From Streptomyces xanthii (GTDB lineage Bacteria; Actinomycetota; Actinomycetes; Streptomycetales; Streptomycetaceae), in NCBI RefSeq assembly GCF_014621695.1, contig NZ_CP061281.1, positions 4,216,001-4,280,000 of the forward strand: 64,000 nucleotides of DNA. The letters run 5' to 3'. Below are positions 7,135-15,771 of this stretch, in pieces (positions within the stretch are counted from its first letter, which is position 1; each line of letters opens with the position of its first letter). The notes below the pieces were generated by a model. It did not search any database and was not told where the DNA came from. It saw nothing but the letters and a program-made list of their open reading frames with translations. A program made the position numbers and the translations under genes.

Positions 7135-8076
7135 TCAGGACCGCTTCGGGGCCAGGGTCAGGAGCGTCGCCTCGGGCGGGCAGGCGAAGCGGAACGGGGT
7201 GTAGCGGTTGGCGCCGCAGCCGGCCGAGACATGGAGGTACGAGGTGCGGCCCCCGGCCTCGTGCGTGGACAGGCCCTTCACTCGGTCGGTGTCCAGGTCG
7301 CAGTTGGTGACCAGGGCGCCGTAGAAGGGGATGCAGACCTGACCGCCGTGGGTGTGGCCCGCGAGGATCAGCGGATACCCGTCGGCGGTGAAGGCGTCCA
7401 GCGAGCGCAGGTACGGGGCGTGCACGACGCCGAAGGAGAAGTCCGGGCCGGACAGCGGGCCGCCCGCGACCTCGTCGTACCGGTCGCGCTTGATGTGCGG
7501 GTCGTCCACACCGGTGAGCCCGAGCTCGATCCCGGCGACCTTGAGCACGCCCCGGGTGTTGGTCAGGTTCAGCCAGCCGGCCTCGTCGAAGCCGTCGCGC
7601 AGGTCCTCCCACGGGTTGTGGATCGCGCCGACGACCGGCGGGTTCCCGTTCAGTCCGTGGCGGCCCTGCACCTTCTCGAGGAGGTACTTGGCGGGGTTGC
7701 GCGGCTTGGGCCCGTAGTAGTCGTTCGACCCGAAGACGTACGCGCCGGGGAACTCCATGAGCGGGCCGAGCGCGTCCAGGACCTCCGGGACGCCCTCGGG
7801 GTCGGAGAGGTTGTCGCCCGTGTTGATGACGAAGTCGGGGCGCAGACCGGCCAGCGAGCGCAGCCAGCGCTGCTTCTTGCGCTGCCCGCTCACCATGTGG
7901 ATGTCGGAGACCTGGAGGACGCGCAGCGGTCGCATGCCCGCGGGCAGGACCGGGACGGTCACCCGGCGCAGCCGGAAGGAGCGGGCCTCGAAGCCCACGG
8001 AGTAGGCGAGTCCGGCGGCACCCACCGCCGCGACGCCGGCTGAGACCTTCAGGGGAATCCCGTATCGCGCGCGCAT
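7135..8076 (-). CDS. Membrane-anchored calcineurin-like metallophosphoesterase
   Basis: 313 residues. An N-terminal hydrophobic segment (LKVSAGVAAVGAAGLAYSVGF) probably anchors the protein. The metal-binding motifs of calcineurin-type phosphoesterases follow in order: VSDIH, NTGDNLS, FGSNDY (in place of the usual GNHD) and GHTHGGQVCIPFYG. This set resembles YkuE/YaeI-type enzymes that act on phospholipids or phosphodiesters near the membrane; the substrate here is unknown. Start is ATG 8076. It is divergent from the YqeY gene at 8172, with a short shared promoter region. Confidence 0.9.
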   Translation of the reverse strand: MRARYGIPLKVSAGVAAVGAAGLAYSVGFEARSFRLRRVTVPVLPAGMRPLRVLQVSDIHMVSGQRKKQRWLRSLAGLRPDFVINTGDNLSDPEGVPEVLDALGPLMEFPGAYVFGSNDYYGPKPRNPAKYLLEKVQGRHGLNGNPPVVGAIHNPWEDLRDGFDEAGWLNLTNTRGVLKVAGIELGLTGVDDPHIKRDRYDEVAGGPLSGPDFSFGVVHAPYLRSLDAFTADGYPLILAGHTHGGQVCIPFYGALVTNCDLDTDRVKGLSTHEAGGRTSYLHVSAGCGANRYTPFRFACPPEATLLTLAPKRS

Positions 8077-8171
8077 ACGTCCATCGTGTCAGACGCGCGG
8101 CGCGGTCCGTCCGGGGGAGGGGCGGGGAAATCCGCGGGCGCTGACGCTGTGACACCTGCGACAATCGAGTC

Positions 8172-8636
8172 ATGACCACGCTCAAGTCGAAGCTGCAGGA
8201 CGACCTCAACGCCGCGATCAAGGGGCGTGACGAGCTGCGCTCCTCGACGCTCCGGATGACTCTCGCCGCGATCACGACCCAGGAGGTCGCGGGCAAGGAG
8301 AAGCGCGAGCTCTCCGACGACGAGGTGCAGGCCGTGATCGTCAAGGAGGCGAAGAAGCGCCGCGAGGCGGCCGAGGCCTTCGACAAGGGCGGCCGTGCCG
8401 AGTCCGCCGCCCGCGAGAAGGCGGAGGGCGAGGTGCTCGCCGAGTACCTGCCGCAGCAGCTGTCCGACGCCGAGCTGGAGCAGATCGTCGCGCAGGCGGT
8501 CGAGGAGGCGAAGGCGGCCGGTGCCGAGGGCGGCAAGGCCATGGGCCAGGTCATGAAGATCGTGAAGCCGAAGGTGGGGGACCGCGCCGAGGGCGGCCGC
8601 GTCGCCGCGACGGTCAAGCGCCTGCTGCTCGGCTGA
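8172..8636 (+). CDS. GatB/YqeY domain protein
   Basis: 154 residues spanning a full YqeY domain: MTTLKSKLQDDLNAAIKGRDELRSSTLRM at the N-terminus, a charged helical middle (KKRREAAEAFDKGGR), then LAEYLPQQLSDAELEQIV and GKAMGQVMKIVKPKVGDRAEGGRV. The fold is the tRNA-binding tail of the GatB amidotransferase subunit standing alone. Related proteins are thought to bind tRNA, but no reaction is assigned. Start is ATG 8172. It converges on the penicillin-binding protein gene, with a strong hairpin between. Confidence 0.9.
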   Translation: MTTLKSKLQDDLNAAIKGRDELRSSTLRMTLAAITTQEVAGKEKRELSDDEVQAVIVKEAKKRREAAEAFDKGGRAESAAREKAEGEVLAEYLPQQLSDAELEQIVAQAVEEAKAAGAEGGKAMGQVMKIVKPKVGDRAEGGRVAATVKRLLLG

Positions 8637-8658
8637 GAGCAGCCGCACCCGGACATGT

Positions 8659-8690
8659 GAGAGGGCGCCCCCGTCGGGGGCGCCCCTCTC
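8659..8690. terminator. Bidirectional hairpin between YqeY and the PBP gene
   Basis: GAGAGGGCGCCCC against GGGGCGCCCCTCTC with a four-base loop and one bulged base. It lies in the 71-base gap between convergent genes. Confidence 0.75.
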
Positions 8691-8707
8691 ATCTGCTCAT
8701 CAGGGAA

Positions 8708-10954
8708 CTAGTGGCGCCAGCCGCCGTTCCCCCCGTTCCCGTTGCCGCCGCTGATCAGGTCCGGCGGGAGCGAGACGCCGGGGAAGGGGTCGTCGCCCCC
8801 GCCGCCGTCACCCGGCTTGGCGTCGTCGTGGCCCTTGTCGCGGTCCTTGTCCCGGTCCTTGTGCTTGTCCTTGTCGGGGTCCGGGATGTCGACCTTGTTG
8901 AAGGTCGGCGCGGGCTTGCCGGAAAGCGCGCCCGTCATGGCGTCGCGCCAGATCGGACCCGGCACCTCACCACCGAAGACCTTGGCCTGGTAGACGCCGC
9001 CGATCGTGATGTTCACCATCGGGACCGACTGGCTGGCGCTGCCGACCCAGACCGCGCCCGACAGGTTCGGCGTGTAGCCGACGAACCAGGCGTTCTTGCG
9101 GCCGTCGGTCGTACCGGTCTTACCGGCGTTGTCCCGGCTCTGGAGGCCGGCCTTCTGACCGGTACCGGAGTCGGTCACCCCGCTCAGCAGGGTGTTGATC
9201 TTGTCGGCGGTCTGCTCGGACATGGCCCGCGAGCACGTGGTCTTCGGCACCTTGAGCGCCTTGCCGTTCGGCCCGGTGATCGCGTCGATGGCGACCGGCG
9301 TGCAGTACGTGCCGCGGTTGGCGAACGCCGCGTAGGCGGAGGCCATGGTCAGCGGCGACAGACCGGTCGAACCGAGGGTCATCGAGGACGGCACCTCGTC
9401 GACCTTCTTGCCGTTGCCCTGGACGACGCCCAGCTTGTCGGTCATCTGGACGACGGGGCACATGCCGGTGTCGGCGAGCATCTGCACGAAGTACGTGTTG
9501 ATGGACTTCTCCATCGCCTCCTTGAGGCGATAGGGGCCGACCTCCGACTCGTTCTCGTTCTCCACCTGGTAGCCGCCGTCGTTGACCCACGGCTTCCCGC
9601 TGCAGGTCTGCACCTGCTTCGGGTACGGCATCTCGTACGGGGCCGGGTACTCCTGCGTCACCGGCGTGCCGCCCTCCAGGGCGGCGGCGGCGAGGAACGG
9701 CTTGAACGTCGAACCGGTCGGGAAGCCGTACCCCGAGCCGTTGTAGGCCGCGTTGACCGAGTAGTTGAGGACCGTCTCGTTCTTGTCCTTGTCGGTGCCG
9801 TACGGCTTCGACTGGCCCATGCCGACGATCTTGCCGGTGCCGGGCTCGACGAGGGTGACGGCCGTGGCGACCTTGTCCGACTTGTAGACGTGGTTCTTGA
9901 CCGAGGTCTGCACGGACTCCTGGGACTGCGGGTCCAGGGTGGTCCTGATGGTCAGGCCGCCGCGCTGCCACAGCTTGCTGCGGTCCTCCTGCGACTTGCC
10001 GAAGACCGGGTCGCTGAGGAAGACCTCGCGCACGTAGTCGCAGAAGAAGGAGGCGCCCTTGACCGCGGTGATGCACCCGTTCTGCGGGCGCTTCACCTTG
10101 AGGCCGAGCGGGCTGGCCTTGGCCTTGTCGGCGTCGGCCTGCGAGATGTCGTGGACGTCGGCCATGCGCTGCAGCACGACGTTGCGCCGGCGCTTGGCCT
10201 CCTCCTCGTCGTTGACCGGGTCGTAGCGGCTGGGGGACTGGACGATGCCGGCGAGCATCGCCGCCTGCTGCACGTTCAGGTCCTTGGCGTGCTTGGAGAA
10301 GTAGCGCTGGGCCGCGGCCTCGACGCCGTACGCCTGCTGCCCGAAGTACGTGATGTTCAGGTAGTTGGCGAGGATCTTCTTCTTGCCCAGCTCGTCCTCG
10401 ACCTGGATCGCGTACTTCAGCTCCTTGACCTTGCGGCCGATGGTCTGCTGCGTCGCCTGCGCCAGCTTGGTCGGGTCGTCGCCCGCCTCTTCCATGAACA
10501 CGTTCTTCACGTACTGCTGGGTGAGCGTGGACGCGCCCTGCGAGACGCCGCCGTTCTGCGCGTTCGCGTTGATGGCGCGCAGGATGCCCTTGGCGTCGAC
10601 GGCCCCGTGCTCGTAGAAGCGCGAGTCCTCGATCGCGACGATCGCCTTCTGCATGTACGGCGAGATCTCGTCGAGCGGGACCACCGTGCGGTCACGGGCG
10701 TAGACGGTCGCGATCGTGCCGCCCTGGTTGTCCAGGATGGTGGTGCGCTGCATGAGCGGGGGCGTCTTCAGATTGGCCGGGATCTCGTCGAACCCCTCGA
10801 CCGATCCCTTGGCCGCGAGGCCGAGCGCGCCCGCAGCGGGCAGCGCGATTCCGGCGAGCACGGCTCCGGCGAGCACGCTGACACCGAGGAACTTGGCGGC
10901 CTGTTGGGCCGGCGACAGACCGCCGCCGCCACCGGCCGAGCGCTTCTTTCCCAT
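8708..10954 (-). CDS. Class A penicillin-binding protein (transglycosylase/transpeptidase)
   Basis: 748 residues from ATG 10954 (MGKKRSAGG). A cytoplasmic Gly-rich tail precedes one membrane helix (LGVSVLAGAVLAGIALPAAGAL). The glycosyltransferase 51 domain has EDSRFYEHGAVD and the QGASTLTQQYVKN motif. The transpeptidase domain has the SxxK serine in TGSTFKPFLAA, SIN in KSINTYF and KTGTT in AGKTGTTDGRKNAWF. The C-terminus is an Asp/Lys/Gly-rich tail and no PASTA domain is seen. It polymerises and cross-links peptidoglycan outside the membrane. It stands divergent from wblA, the same arrangement as ponA2 and whiB4 in mycobacteria. The ribosome site is weak, so the start rests on the basic N-terminus before the helix. 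Confidence 0.93.
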   Translation of the reverse strand: MGKKRSAGGGGGLSPAQQAAKFLGVSVLAGAVLAGIALPAAGALGLAAKGSVEGFDEIPANLKTPPLMQRTTILDNQGGTIATVYARDRTVVPLDEISPYMQKAIVAIEDSRFYEHGAVDAKGILRAINANAQNGGVSQGASTLTQQYVKNVFMEEAGDDPTKLAQATQQTIGRKVKELKYAIQVEDELGKKKILANYLNITYFGQQAYGVEAAAQRYFSKHAKDLNVQQAAMLAGIVQSPSRYDPVNDEEEAKRRRNVVLQRMADVHDISQADADKAKASPLGLKVKRPQNGCITAVKGASFFCDYVREVFLSDPVFGKSQEDRSKLWQRGGLTIRTTLDPQSQESVQTSVKNHVYKSDKVATAVTLVEPGTGKIVGMGQSKPYGTDKDKNETVLNYSVNAAYNGSGYGFPTGSTFKPFLAAAALEGGTPVTQEYPAPYEMPYPKQVQTCSGKPWVNDGGYQVENENESEVGPYRLKEAMEKSINTYFVQMLADTGMCPVVQMTDKLGVVQGNGKKVDEVPSSMTLGSTGLSPLTMASAYAAFANRGTYCTPVAIDAITGPNGKALKVPKTTCSRAMSEQTADKINTLLSGVTDSGTGQKAGLQSRDNAGKTGTTDGRKNAWFVGYTPNLSGAVWVGSASQSVPMVNITIGGVYQAKVFGGEVPGPIWRDAMTGALSGKPAPTFNKVDIPDPDKDKHKDRDKDRDKGHDDAKPGDGGGGDDPFPGVSLPPDLISGGNGNGGNGGWRH

Positions 10955-11405
10955 GGGGGGCAGCCTACGTTCTGATTCTCCGGACAGGCGTATATGCCTT
11001 GGCCTAAGCTGCACTCAACTGTCACAGCAGTGCGGTCTCGTATCAAGACGTGGGACGACCCCGAATCGTTCCCGGCACTTTTTCCGTGCCTCTTGTAGTC
11101 ATTTCCGTCCCCGCCCGCGCACGCGGATTCCGGGGTTCCGGGCGTGTCCGAATCCGCCTCATATGTCGCCCGACGTCCGTTCTGGCTCAGATGAACTGCC
11201 CCGTTTTGCCGGGGTTATTACGCATGTCCCTCGGTCACTCCGTCGGGTGATCTGCCGCTTACGCATAGTCCGTTCGGACCATTCAAGATTGGGCCCGAAG
11301 GGGGTGTTGCGCTGTGCCCACCTTCCGTAACGTCCTCAACTGGCGGCGGTGAATATGCCGCTGCCGCCGTGGGGGAGCCTCGATTCGGGAGAGGACGGCG
11401 CCGGT
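10955..11405. other. Divergent PBP / wblA upstream region
   Basis: About 450 bases with no convincing gene and lower G+C than its surroundings. It must hold the promoters of both genes and a long wblA leader. The only clear structure is a small hairpin CCCCG-TTTTGC-CGGGG followed by TTATTA at 11199-11220. No riboswitch or known operator was recognised. Confidence 0.6.
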
Positions 11406-11774
11406 ATGGGCTGGGTAGTCGACTGGAGTGCGCAGGCGGCCTGCCGCACTACCGATCCGGATGAACTGTTCGTTCAAGGAGCAGCGCAGAACCGGGCGAA
11501 GGCGGTGTGCACGGGATGCCCCGTGCGCACCGAGTGCCTCGCCGACGCGCTGGACAATCGCGTCGAGTTCGGCGTGTGGGGCGGCATGACCGAACGGGAG
11601 CGACGCGCGCTGCTGCGCCGGCGTCCGACCGTCACGTCGTGGCGCCGGCTGCTTGAGACGGCACGGACGGAGTACGAGCGCGGTGCGGGGCTGCTGCCCG
11701 CCGAGCTCGAGGAGGACGTGGCGGACGGCTCGCACGAGTACTGCGAGGACGACCGGTACGCGGCCGTCGGGTAG
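11406..11774 (+). CDS. wblA: WhiB-like [4Fe-4S] regulator WblA
   Basis: 122 residues from ATG 11406 (MGWVVDWSAQAAC); an in-frame ATG at 11355 would add 17 residues. The four cluster-binding cysteines are in WSAQAACRTT, VCTGCPVRTEC, and the family turn GVWGGMTERERRALLRRRP follows. The sequence agrees with my memory of the streptomycete WblA, a pleiotropic regulator that lowers antibiotic production and is needed for aerial hyphae development. WhiB-like proteins act with the primary sigma factor and sense redox or nitric oxide through the cluster. Neighbours (PBP upstream, two ArsA-like ATPases downstream) match the whiB4 locus of mycobacteria. Confidence 0.93.
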   Translation: MGWVVDWSAQAACRTTDPDELFVQGAAQNRAKAVCTGCPVRTECLADALDNRVEFGVWGGMTERERRALLRRRPTVTSWRRLLETARTEYERGAGLLPAELEEDVADGSHEYCEDDRYAAVG

Positions 11775-11819
11775 AGAGCGCGGCCCGGGTGGCGTGACAG
11801 CGCCCGGCGCGCGCCGCGC

Positions 11820-11835
11820 GGGACCCGTGGGTCCC
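11820..11835. terminator. Short palindrome between wblA and the ATPase gene
   Basis: GGGACCC, GT, GGGTCCC in the gap between convergent genes. Seven perfect pairs but a two-base loop and no T-run, so termination is only possible. Confidence 0.35.
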
Positions 11836-11842
11836 GTACGGC

Positions 11843-13138
11843 TCAGGCAGCTCCGGCCGGAGCACCACCGGCCGCGAGCCGGTCACCGATGTCCCGCAGG
11901 CCTGACAGGTCGTGGACATCACCGGGAAGCGCCGCGACCTGGGTCACGGCGACCTCGGGGTGCAGCGCGGTGAAGCGGTCACGCGTGCGCTGTTCGCGCG
12001 CGACCACCTGCATGCGTTCGGCGTGCAGGCGCAGCAGACCCGCGGTCAGCTGCGCGACGGTGGGAGTCTCGGGTGCGACGGCTGCGTCGGTCTCGACGGC
12101 CGCGTCGGTCTCGGCGGCTTCGGGGGTCTCCGCGGTTTCGGGGGACTCGGGAGAGGTACGAAGCTCTTCCTTCCCGGCCGTCTGATCCACAATGCCGGAC
12201 TCGTCAAGATTTTCTGCGGCGGCGAGCGCGCGCTCGGCCGAGAGGCGGCCGGCGCCGCTGCCGTGCACCCGGTTGAGCACCAGACCGGCCAGCGGCATGC
12301 GCTCGGCGGCCAGGCGCTCCACGAAGTACGCGGCCTCGCGCAGCGCGTCCCGCTCGGGCGCCGCCACCACGAGGAACGCGGTGCCGGGTGCCTGCAGCAG
12401 CTTGTACGTGGCGTCCGCGCGGGTGCGGAAACCACCGAAGGTGGTGTCCATCGCGGCCACGAACGTCTGGACGTCGCGCAGGAGTTGACCGCCGAGCAGC
12501 TTGCCGAGGGTGCCGGTCATCATCGACATGCCGACGTTCAGGAACTTCATGCCGGCGCGCCCGCCGACCTTCGCGGGGGCCATCAGGAGCCGGATCAGCT
12601 TCCCGTCGAGGAAGGAGCCGAGCCGTTTCGGCGCGTCCAGGAAGTCCAGCGCGGAGCGCGACGGCGGGGTGTCGACGACGATCAGGTCCCACTCGTCGCG
12701 GGCGCGGAGCTGGCCGAGCTTCTCCATCGCCATGTACTCCTGCGTGCCGGCGAAGCCTGCGGAGAGCGACTGGTAGAAGGGGTTCGACAGGATCGCCCGG
12801 GCGCGCTCCTCGTCCGCGTGCGCCTCGACGATCTCGTCGAAGGTGCGCTTCATGTCGAGCATCATCGCGTGCAGTTCGCCGCCCGCCGCGTCGTCGATGC
12901 CCTTCACGCGGCGCGGGGTGTTGTCCAGCGAGTCGATGCCCATCGACTGGGCGAGCCGGCGGGCCGGGTCGATGGTCAGCACGACCACCTTGCGGCCCCG
13001 CTCGGCGGCGCGCAGACCGAGCGCCGCGGCGGTGGTGGTCTTGCCGACGCCGCCGCTGCCGCAGCACACCACGATGCGGGTGGCCGGGTCGTCGAGCAGC
13101 GGGTCGATGTCGAGCGGAGCTCGCGGATCCAGCGTCAT
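11843..13138 (-). CDS. ArsA/Get3-like ATPase, second of a pair
   Basis: 431 residues from ATG 13138, which overlaps the stop of the upstream ATPase gene by four bases (ATGA), indicating translational coupling. N-terminal deviant Walker A CCGSGGVGKTTTAAALGLRAA, the ArsA switch TIDPARRLAQSMG, then VVDTPPSRSALDFLD and a nucleotide-binding VLNRVHGSG. An acidic low-complexity insertion (ETAETPEAAETDAAVETDA) near residue 340 separates the last two parts. The pair corresponds in position and type to BagA/BagB (Rv3679-Rv3680) of M. tuberculosis, beside whiB4. The family includes anion pump ATPases and tail-anchored protein chaperones; no arsenite genes are nearby, so a chaperone or stress role is more likely. 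Confidence 0.88.
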   Translation of the reverse strand: MTLDPRAPLDIDPLLDDPATRIVVCCGSGGVGKTTTAAALGLRAAERGRKVVVLTIDPARRLAQSMGIDSLDNTPRRVKGIDDAAGGELHAMMLDMKRTFDEIVEAHADEERARAILSNPFYQSLSAGFAGTQEYMAMEKLGQLRARDEWDLIVVDTPPSRSALDFLDAPKRLGSFLDGKLIRLLMAPAKVGGRAGMKFLNVGMSMMTGTLGKLLGGQLLRDVQTFVAAMDTTFGGFRTRADATYKLLQAPGTAFLVVAAPERDALREAAYFVERLAAERMPLAGLVLNRVHGSGAGRLSAERALAAAENLDESGIVDQTAGKEELRTSPESPETAETPEAAETDAAVETDAAVAPETPTVAQLTAGLLRLHAERMQVVAREQRTRDRFTALHPEVAVTQVAALPGDVHDLSGLRDIGDRLAAGGAPAGAA

Positions 13139-14109
13139 CGAAGAGTCCCCTGAATTCCCTGCTGTCGCAGTTCCTCGGCGAGCCGGTACAGGCCCGACAG
13201 GTCCAAGCCCTCGGTGAGCAGCGGCAGTTCGTGCCGGGCGAGCCCCGCGTCGGCGAGCAGCTCGCGCTGGGCGCGCTCCAGGGCGTACCGCTCCGCGTAC
13301 TCGCCCGCCTGGGTGATCAGCGGGCCCGCGAGCCGCTTGGCGCTGCCGACACCGGCCGCGGCCAGGGCCTCGGCGACCGCCGGGCGCACGGACTTCTCGC
13401 GGGCCATGGCGAGGGCGTCCTCGCCGAGCAGCGCGGGCCGCACCATGTTCACCATGAACCGCCCGACGGGCAGGTTCGCGGCGCGCAGCTCGGCGACCCC
13501 GTCGAGGGTCTCCTGCACCGGCATCTCCTCCAGGAGCGTCACCAAGTGCACGGCCGTCTCCGGGGACTTGAGGACGCGCATGACCGCCTGGGCCTGATTG
13601 TGTATGGGGCCGATCCGGGCGAGCCCGGCGACCTCGTCGTTCACGTTCAGGAAGCGGGTGATGCGGCCGGTCGGGGGCGCGTCCATGACCACGTGGTCGT
13701 ACGCGTAGTTCCCCTTCTTGTCCTTGCGGCGCACCGCCTCGCACGCCTTGCCGGTCAGCAGGACGTCCCGCAGGCCCGGGGCGATCGTCGTCGCGAAGTC
13801 GATCGCGCCGAGCTTCTTGAGGGCACGGCCCGCGCCGCCCAGCTTGTAGAACATCTGGAGGTAGTCGAGGAGCGCCAGCTCGGGATCGATGGCGAGCGCG
13901 TACACCTCACCGCCGCCCGGTGCCACGGCGATCTTCCGCTCCTCGTAGGGAAGCGCTTCGGTCTCGAAGAGCTGTGCGATGCCCTGCCTGCCCTCCACCT
14001 CCACCAGAAGTGTGCGCTTCCCCTCGGTCGCGAGGGCGAGCGCGAGTGCGGCGGCGACCGTGGTCTTTCCGGTACCGCCCTTGCCGCTGACGACCTGGAG
14101 CCTGCTCAC
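13135..14109 (-). CDS. ArsA/Get3-like ATPase, first of a pair
   Basis: 324 residues from GTG 14109. Walker A is VSGKGGTGKTTVAAALALA, followed by LLVEVEGRQGIAQLFET, the switch II-like DHVVMDAPPTGRITRFLNV and VVNMVRP-type base contact (RFMVNMVRPAL). The length is shorter than classic ArsA and fits the actinobacterial pair in which two subunits probably form a heterodimer. It is divergent from the DUF4177 gene with 85 bases between, and is translationally coupled to the second ATPase. Cytosolic ATPase; substrate unknown. Confidence 0.88.
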   Translation of the reverse strand: MSRLQVVSGKGGTGKTTVAAALALALATEGKRTLLVEVEGRQGIAQLFETEALPYEERKIAVAPGGGEVYALAIDPELALLDYLQMFYKLGGAGRALKKLGAIDFATTIAPGLRDVLLTGKACEAVRRKDKKGNYAYDHVVMDAPPTGRITRFLNVNDEVAGLARIGPIHNQAQAVMRVLKSPETAVHLVTLLEEMPVQETLDGVAELRAANLPVGRFMVNMVRPALLGEDALAMAREKSVRPAVAEALAAAGVGSAKRLAGPLITQAGEYAERYALERAQRELLADAGLARHELPLLTEGLDLSGLYRLAEELRQQGIQGTLR

Positions 14110-14194
14110 GTATTCGAGCCTAACCAGTACGTGCCCGGATCACGCAGGAGCCTCCGGAACGTGACCCCCTTCTTCGGCGGCTACAGTCGGCCCC

Positions 14195-14359
14195 ATGGCT
14201 AAGAAGTGGGAATACGCGACCGTGCCGCTCCTCGTGCACGCGACGAAGCAGATCCTGGACACGTGGGGCGAGGACGGCTGGGAGCTCGTCCAGGTCGTGC
14301 CGGGACCGAACAACCCGGAGCAGCTGGTGGCGTACCTGAAGCGGGAGAAGCAGGCATGA
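14195..14359 (+). CDS. Small DUF4177 protein
   Basis: 54 residues, MAKKWEYATVPLLVHATKQI onward, with the GWELVQVVPGPN motif and a charged end. This is the pattern of DUF4177 (a WEY...GWELV fold). It starts at ATG 14195 and its TGA overlaps the ATG of the RidA gene by four bases, so the two are translated together. A gene of this kind precedes the RidA homologue at the matching mycobacterial locus. Function unknown. Confidence 0.85.
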   Translation: MAKKWEYATVPLLVHATKQILDTWGEDGWELVQVVPGPNNPEQLVAYLKREKQA

Positions 14360-14823
14360 GCGCGGTCGAGGCCAGGCTGGCCGAGCTCGGACTGACGCTG
14401 CCGCCCGTCGTGCCGCCGGTCGCCGCGTACCAGCCGGCCGTGCAGTCCGGCGTCTACGTGTTCACCGCCGGGCAGCTGCCCATGGTCGACGGCAAGCTGC
14501 CGCTGACCGGCAAGGTCGGCGCCGAGGTCACCGCCGAGCAGGCCAAGGAGCTGGCCCGCACCTGCGCGCTGAACGGCCTGGCGGCGATCAAGTCCGTCGC
14601 CGGTGACCTGGACCGCGTCGCGCGCGTCGTGAAGGTCGTCGGGTTCGTCGCCTCCGCGCAGGACTTCACCGGTCAGCCCGGCGTGATCAACGGCGCGAGC
14701 GAGCTGCTCGGCGAGGTCCTCGGCGAGAAGGGCGTGCACGCCCGCAGCGCCGTCGGCGTCGCGGTGCTGCCGCTGGACGCGCCGGTCGAGGTCGAGTTCC
14801 AGGTGGAGCTCACCGAGGCGTGA
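14356..14823 (+). CDS. RidA (YjgF/YER057c/UK114) family protein
   Basis: 155 residues from ATG 14356, coupled to the DUF4177 gene. It has the family features VAAYQPAVQSGVYVFTAGQLP, the middle helix TCALNGLAAIKSVAGDLDRVARVVKVVGFVAS and the C-terminal ARSAVGVAVLPLDAPVEVEF. The Arg of the last motif is the residue that contacts the imine substrate in active RidA enzymes. The form, with an N-terminal MSAVEARLAELGLTLPP, is the longer actinobacterial subgroup. Likely hydrolyses reactive enamine/imine intermediates or acts as a small-molecule binder; which one is not shown by sequence. Confidence 0.88.
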   Translation: MSAVEARLAELGLTLPPVVPPVAAYQPAVQSGVYVFTAGQLPMVDGKLPLTGKVGAEVTAEQAKELARTCALNGLAAIKSVAGDLDRVARVVKVVGFVASAQDFTGQPGVINGASELLGEVLGEKGVHARSAVGVAVLPLDAPVEVEFQVELTEA

Positions 14824-14908
14824 CCGTACCGGTGTGACGACGGGCGGATCTTCGGGCGGGCACCAGGTGCCTCTCGAACATCTGCCCGTCAGCGGATAGC
14901 CTCCGGCC

Positions 14909-15769
14909 ATGGCAAACGGGCAGTGGTATCCCCCCGAGTGGCCGGAGCGGATCCGCGCCCTCGCCGCCGGCACGATGACACCGGCGACGCCCCGGCGCGC
15001 CGCCACCGTCATGCTGCTGCGCGACGCGCGGGGCGTCGAGGTGCACATGCTGCGCCGGCGCACCTCCATGGCCTTCGCGGCCGGCGCCTACGCGTACCCG
15101 GGCGGCGGCGTCGACCCGCGCGACGACGACCGGCAGGTCCGCTGGGCGGGTCCCTCCCGCAAGGAATGGGCGGTGCGCCTCGGGGTACCGGAGCAGGACG
15201 CGCAGGCGATCGTGTGCGCGGCCGTGCGGGAGACCTTCGAGGAGGCCGGTGTGCTGCTCGCCGGACCCACCCCGGACAGCGTCGTGGACGACACCACGGG
15301 AGCCGACTGGACCGCCGACCGGCAGGCCCTGGTGGACCGGGACCTCTCCTTCGCCGAGTTCCTGCGGCGCCGCGGGCTCGTGCTCCGCTCCGACCTGCTG
15401 GGCGCGTGGGCCCGCTGGATCACCCCCGAGTTCGAGCCGCGCCGCTACGACACCTGGTTCTTCGTGGCCGCGCTCCCGGACGGCCAGCGCACCAGCGACG
15501 ACTCCTCCGAGGCGGACCGCACGGTGTGGATCCGGCCCGGTGAGGCCGCCGCGGGCTACGACCGGGGCGAGCTGTCGATGATGCCCCCGACGATCGCGAC
15601 GCTGCGCACGCTCGACGCGTACGGGACCGCCGCCGACGCCCTCGCCGGCTCGGCGGGCCGCGACCTGACGCCCGTCCTCGCGCAGGCGCGGCTGGAGGGC
15701 GACGAGCTGGTGCTGTCCTGGCCGGGGCACGACGAGTTCACCAAGCACATCTCCAACGGGGGGAGCTGA
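14909..15769 (+). CDS. NUDIX hydrolase (NUDT7/NUDT19-like)
   Basis: 286 residues, ATG 14909. N-terminal RRAATVMLLRDARGVEVHMLRRRTSMAF leads into AGAYAYPGGGVDPRD, and the NUDIX box is at AIVCAAVRETFEEAGVLL. The long insertion between the PGG segment and the box and the C-terminal WITPEFEPRRYDTWFFVA segment match the NUDT19-type group linked to acyl-CoA or CoA diphosphate cleavage. The gene is directly followed by the MBL hydrolase (two bases between stop and start), so the two form an operon. The substrate is not determined. Confidence 0.85.
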   Translation: MANGQWYPPEWPERIRALAAGTMTPATPRRAATVMLLRDARGVEVHMLRRRTSMAFAAGAYAYPGGGVDPRDDDRQVRWAGPSRKEWAVRLGVPEQDAQAIVCAAVRETFEEAGVLLAGPTPDSVVDDTTGADWTADRQALVDRDLSFAEFLRRRGLVLRSDLLGAWARWITPEFEPRRYDTWFFVAALPDGQRTSDDSSEADRTVWIRPGEAAAGYDRGELSMMPPTIATLRTLDAYGTAADALAGSAGRDLTPVLAQARLEGDELVLSWPGHDEFTKHISNGGS

Positions 15770-15771
15770 CC

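Noticed and set aside
12046..12435. Additional genes within the ArsA pair and similar frames in other operons
   Set aside because: Out-of-frame products rich in Arg/Pro/Ser with no start signals, lying inside strongly supported genes.
11843..14109. Arsenite efflux operon
   Set aside because: The two ATPases have the ArsA fold, but there is no arsB, arsC or arsR nearby, and the locus matches the BagAB neighbourhood beside whiB4.
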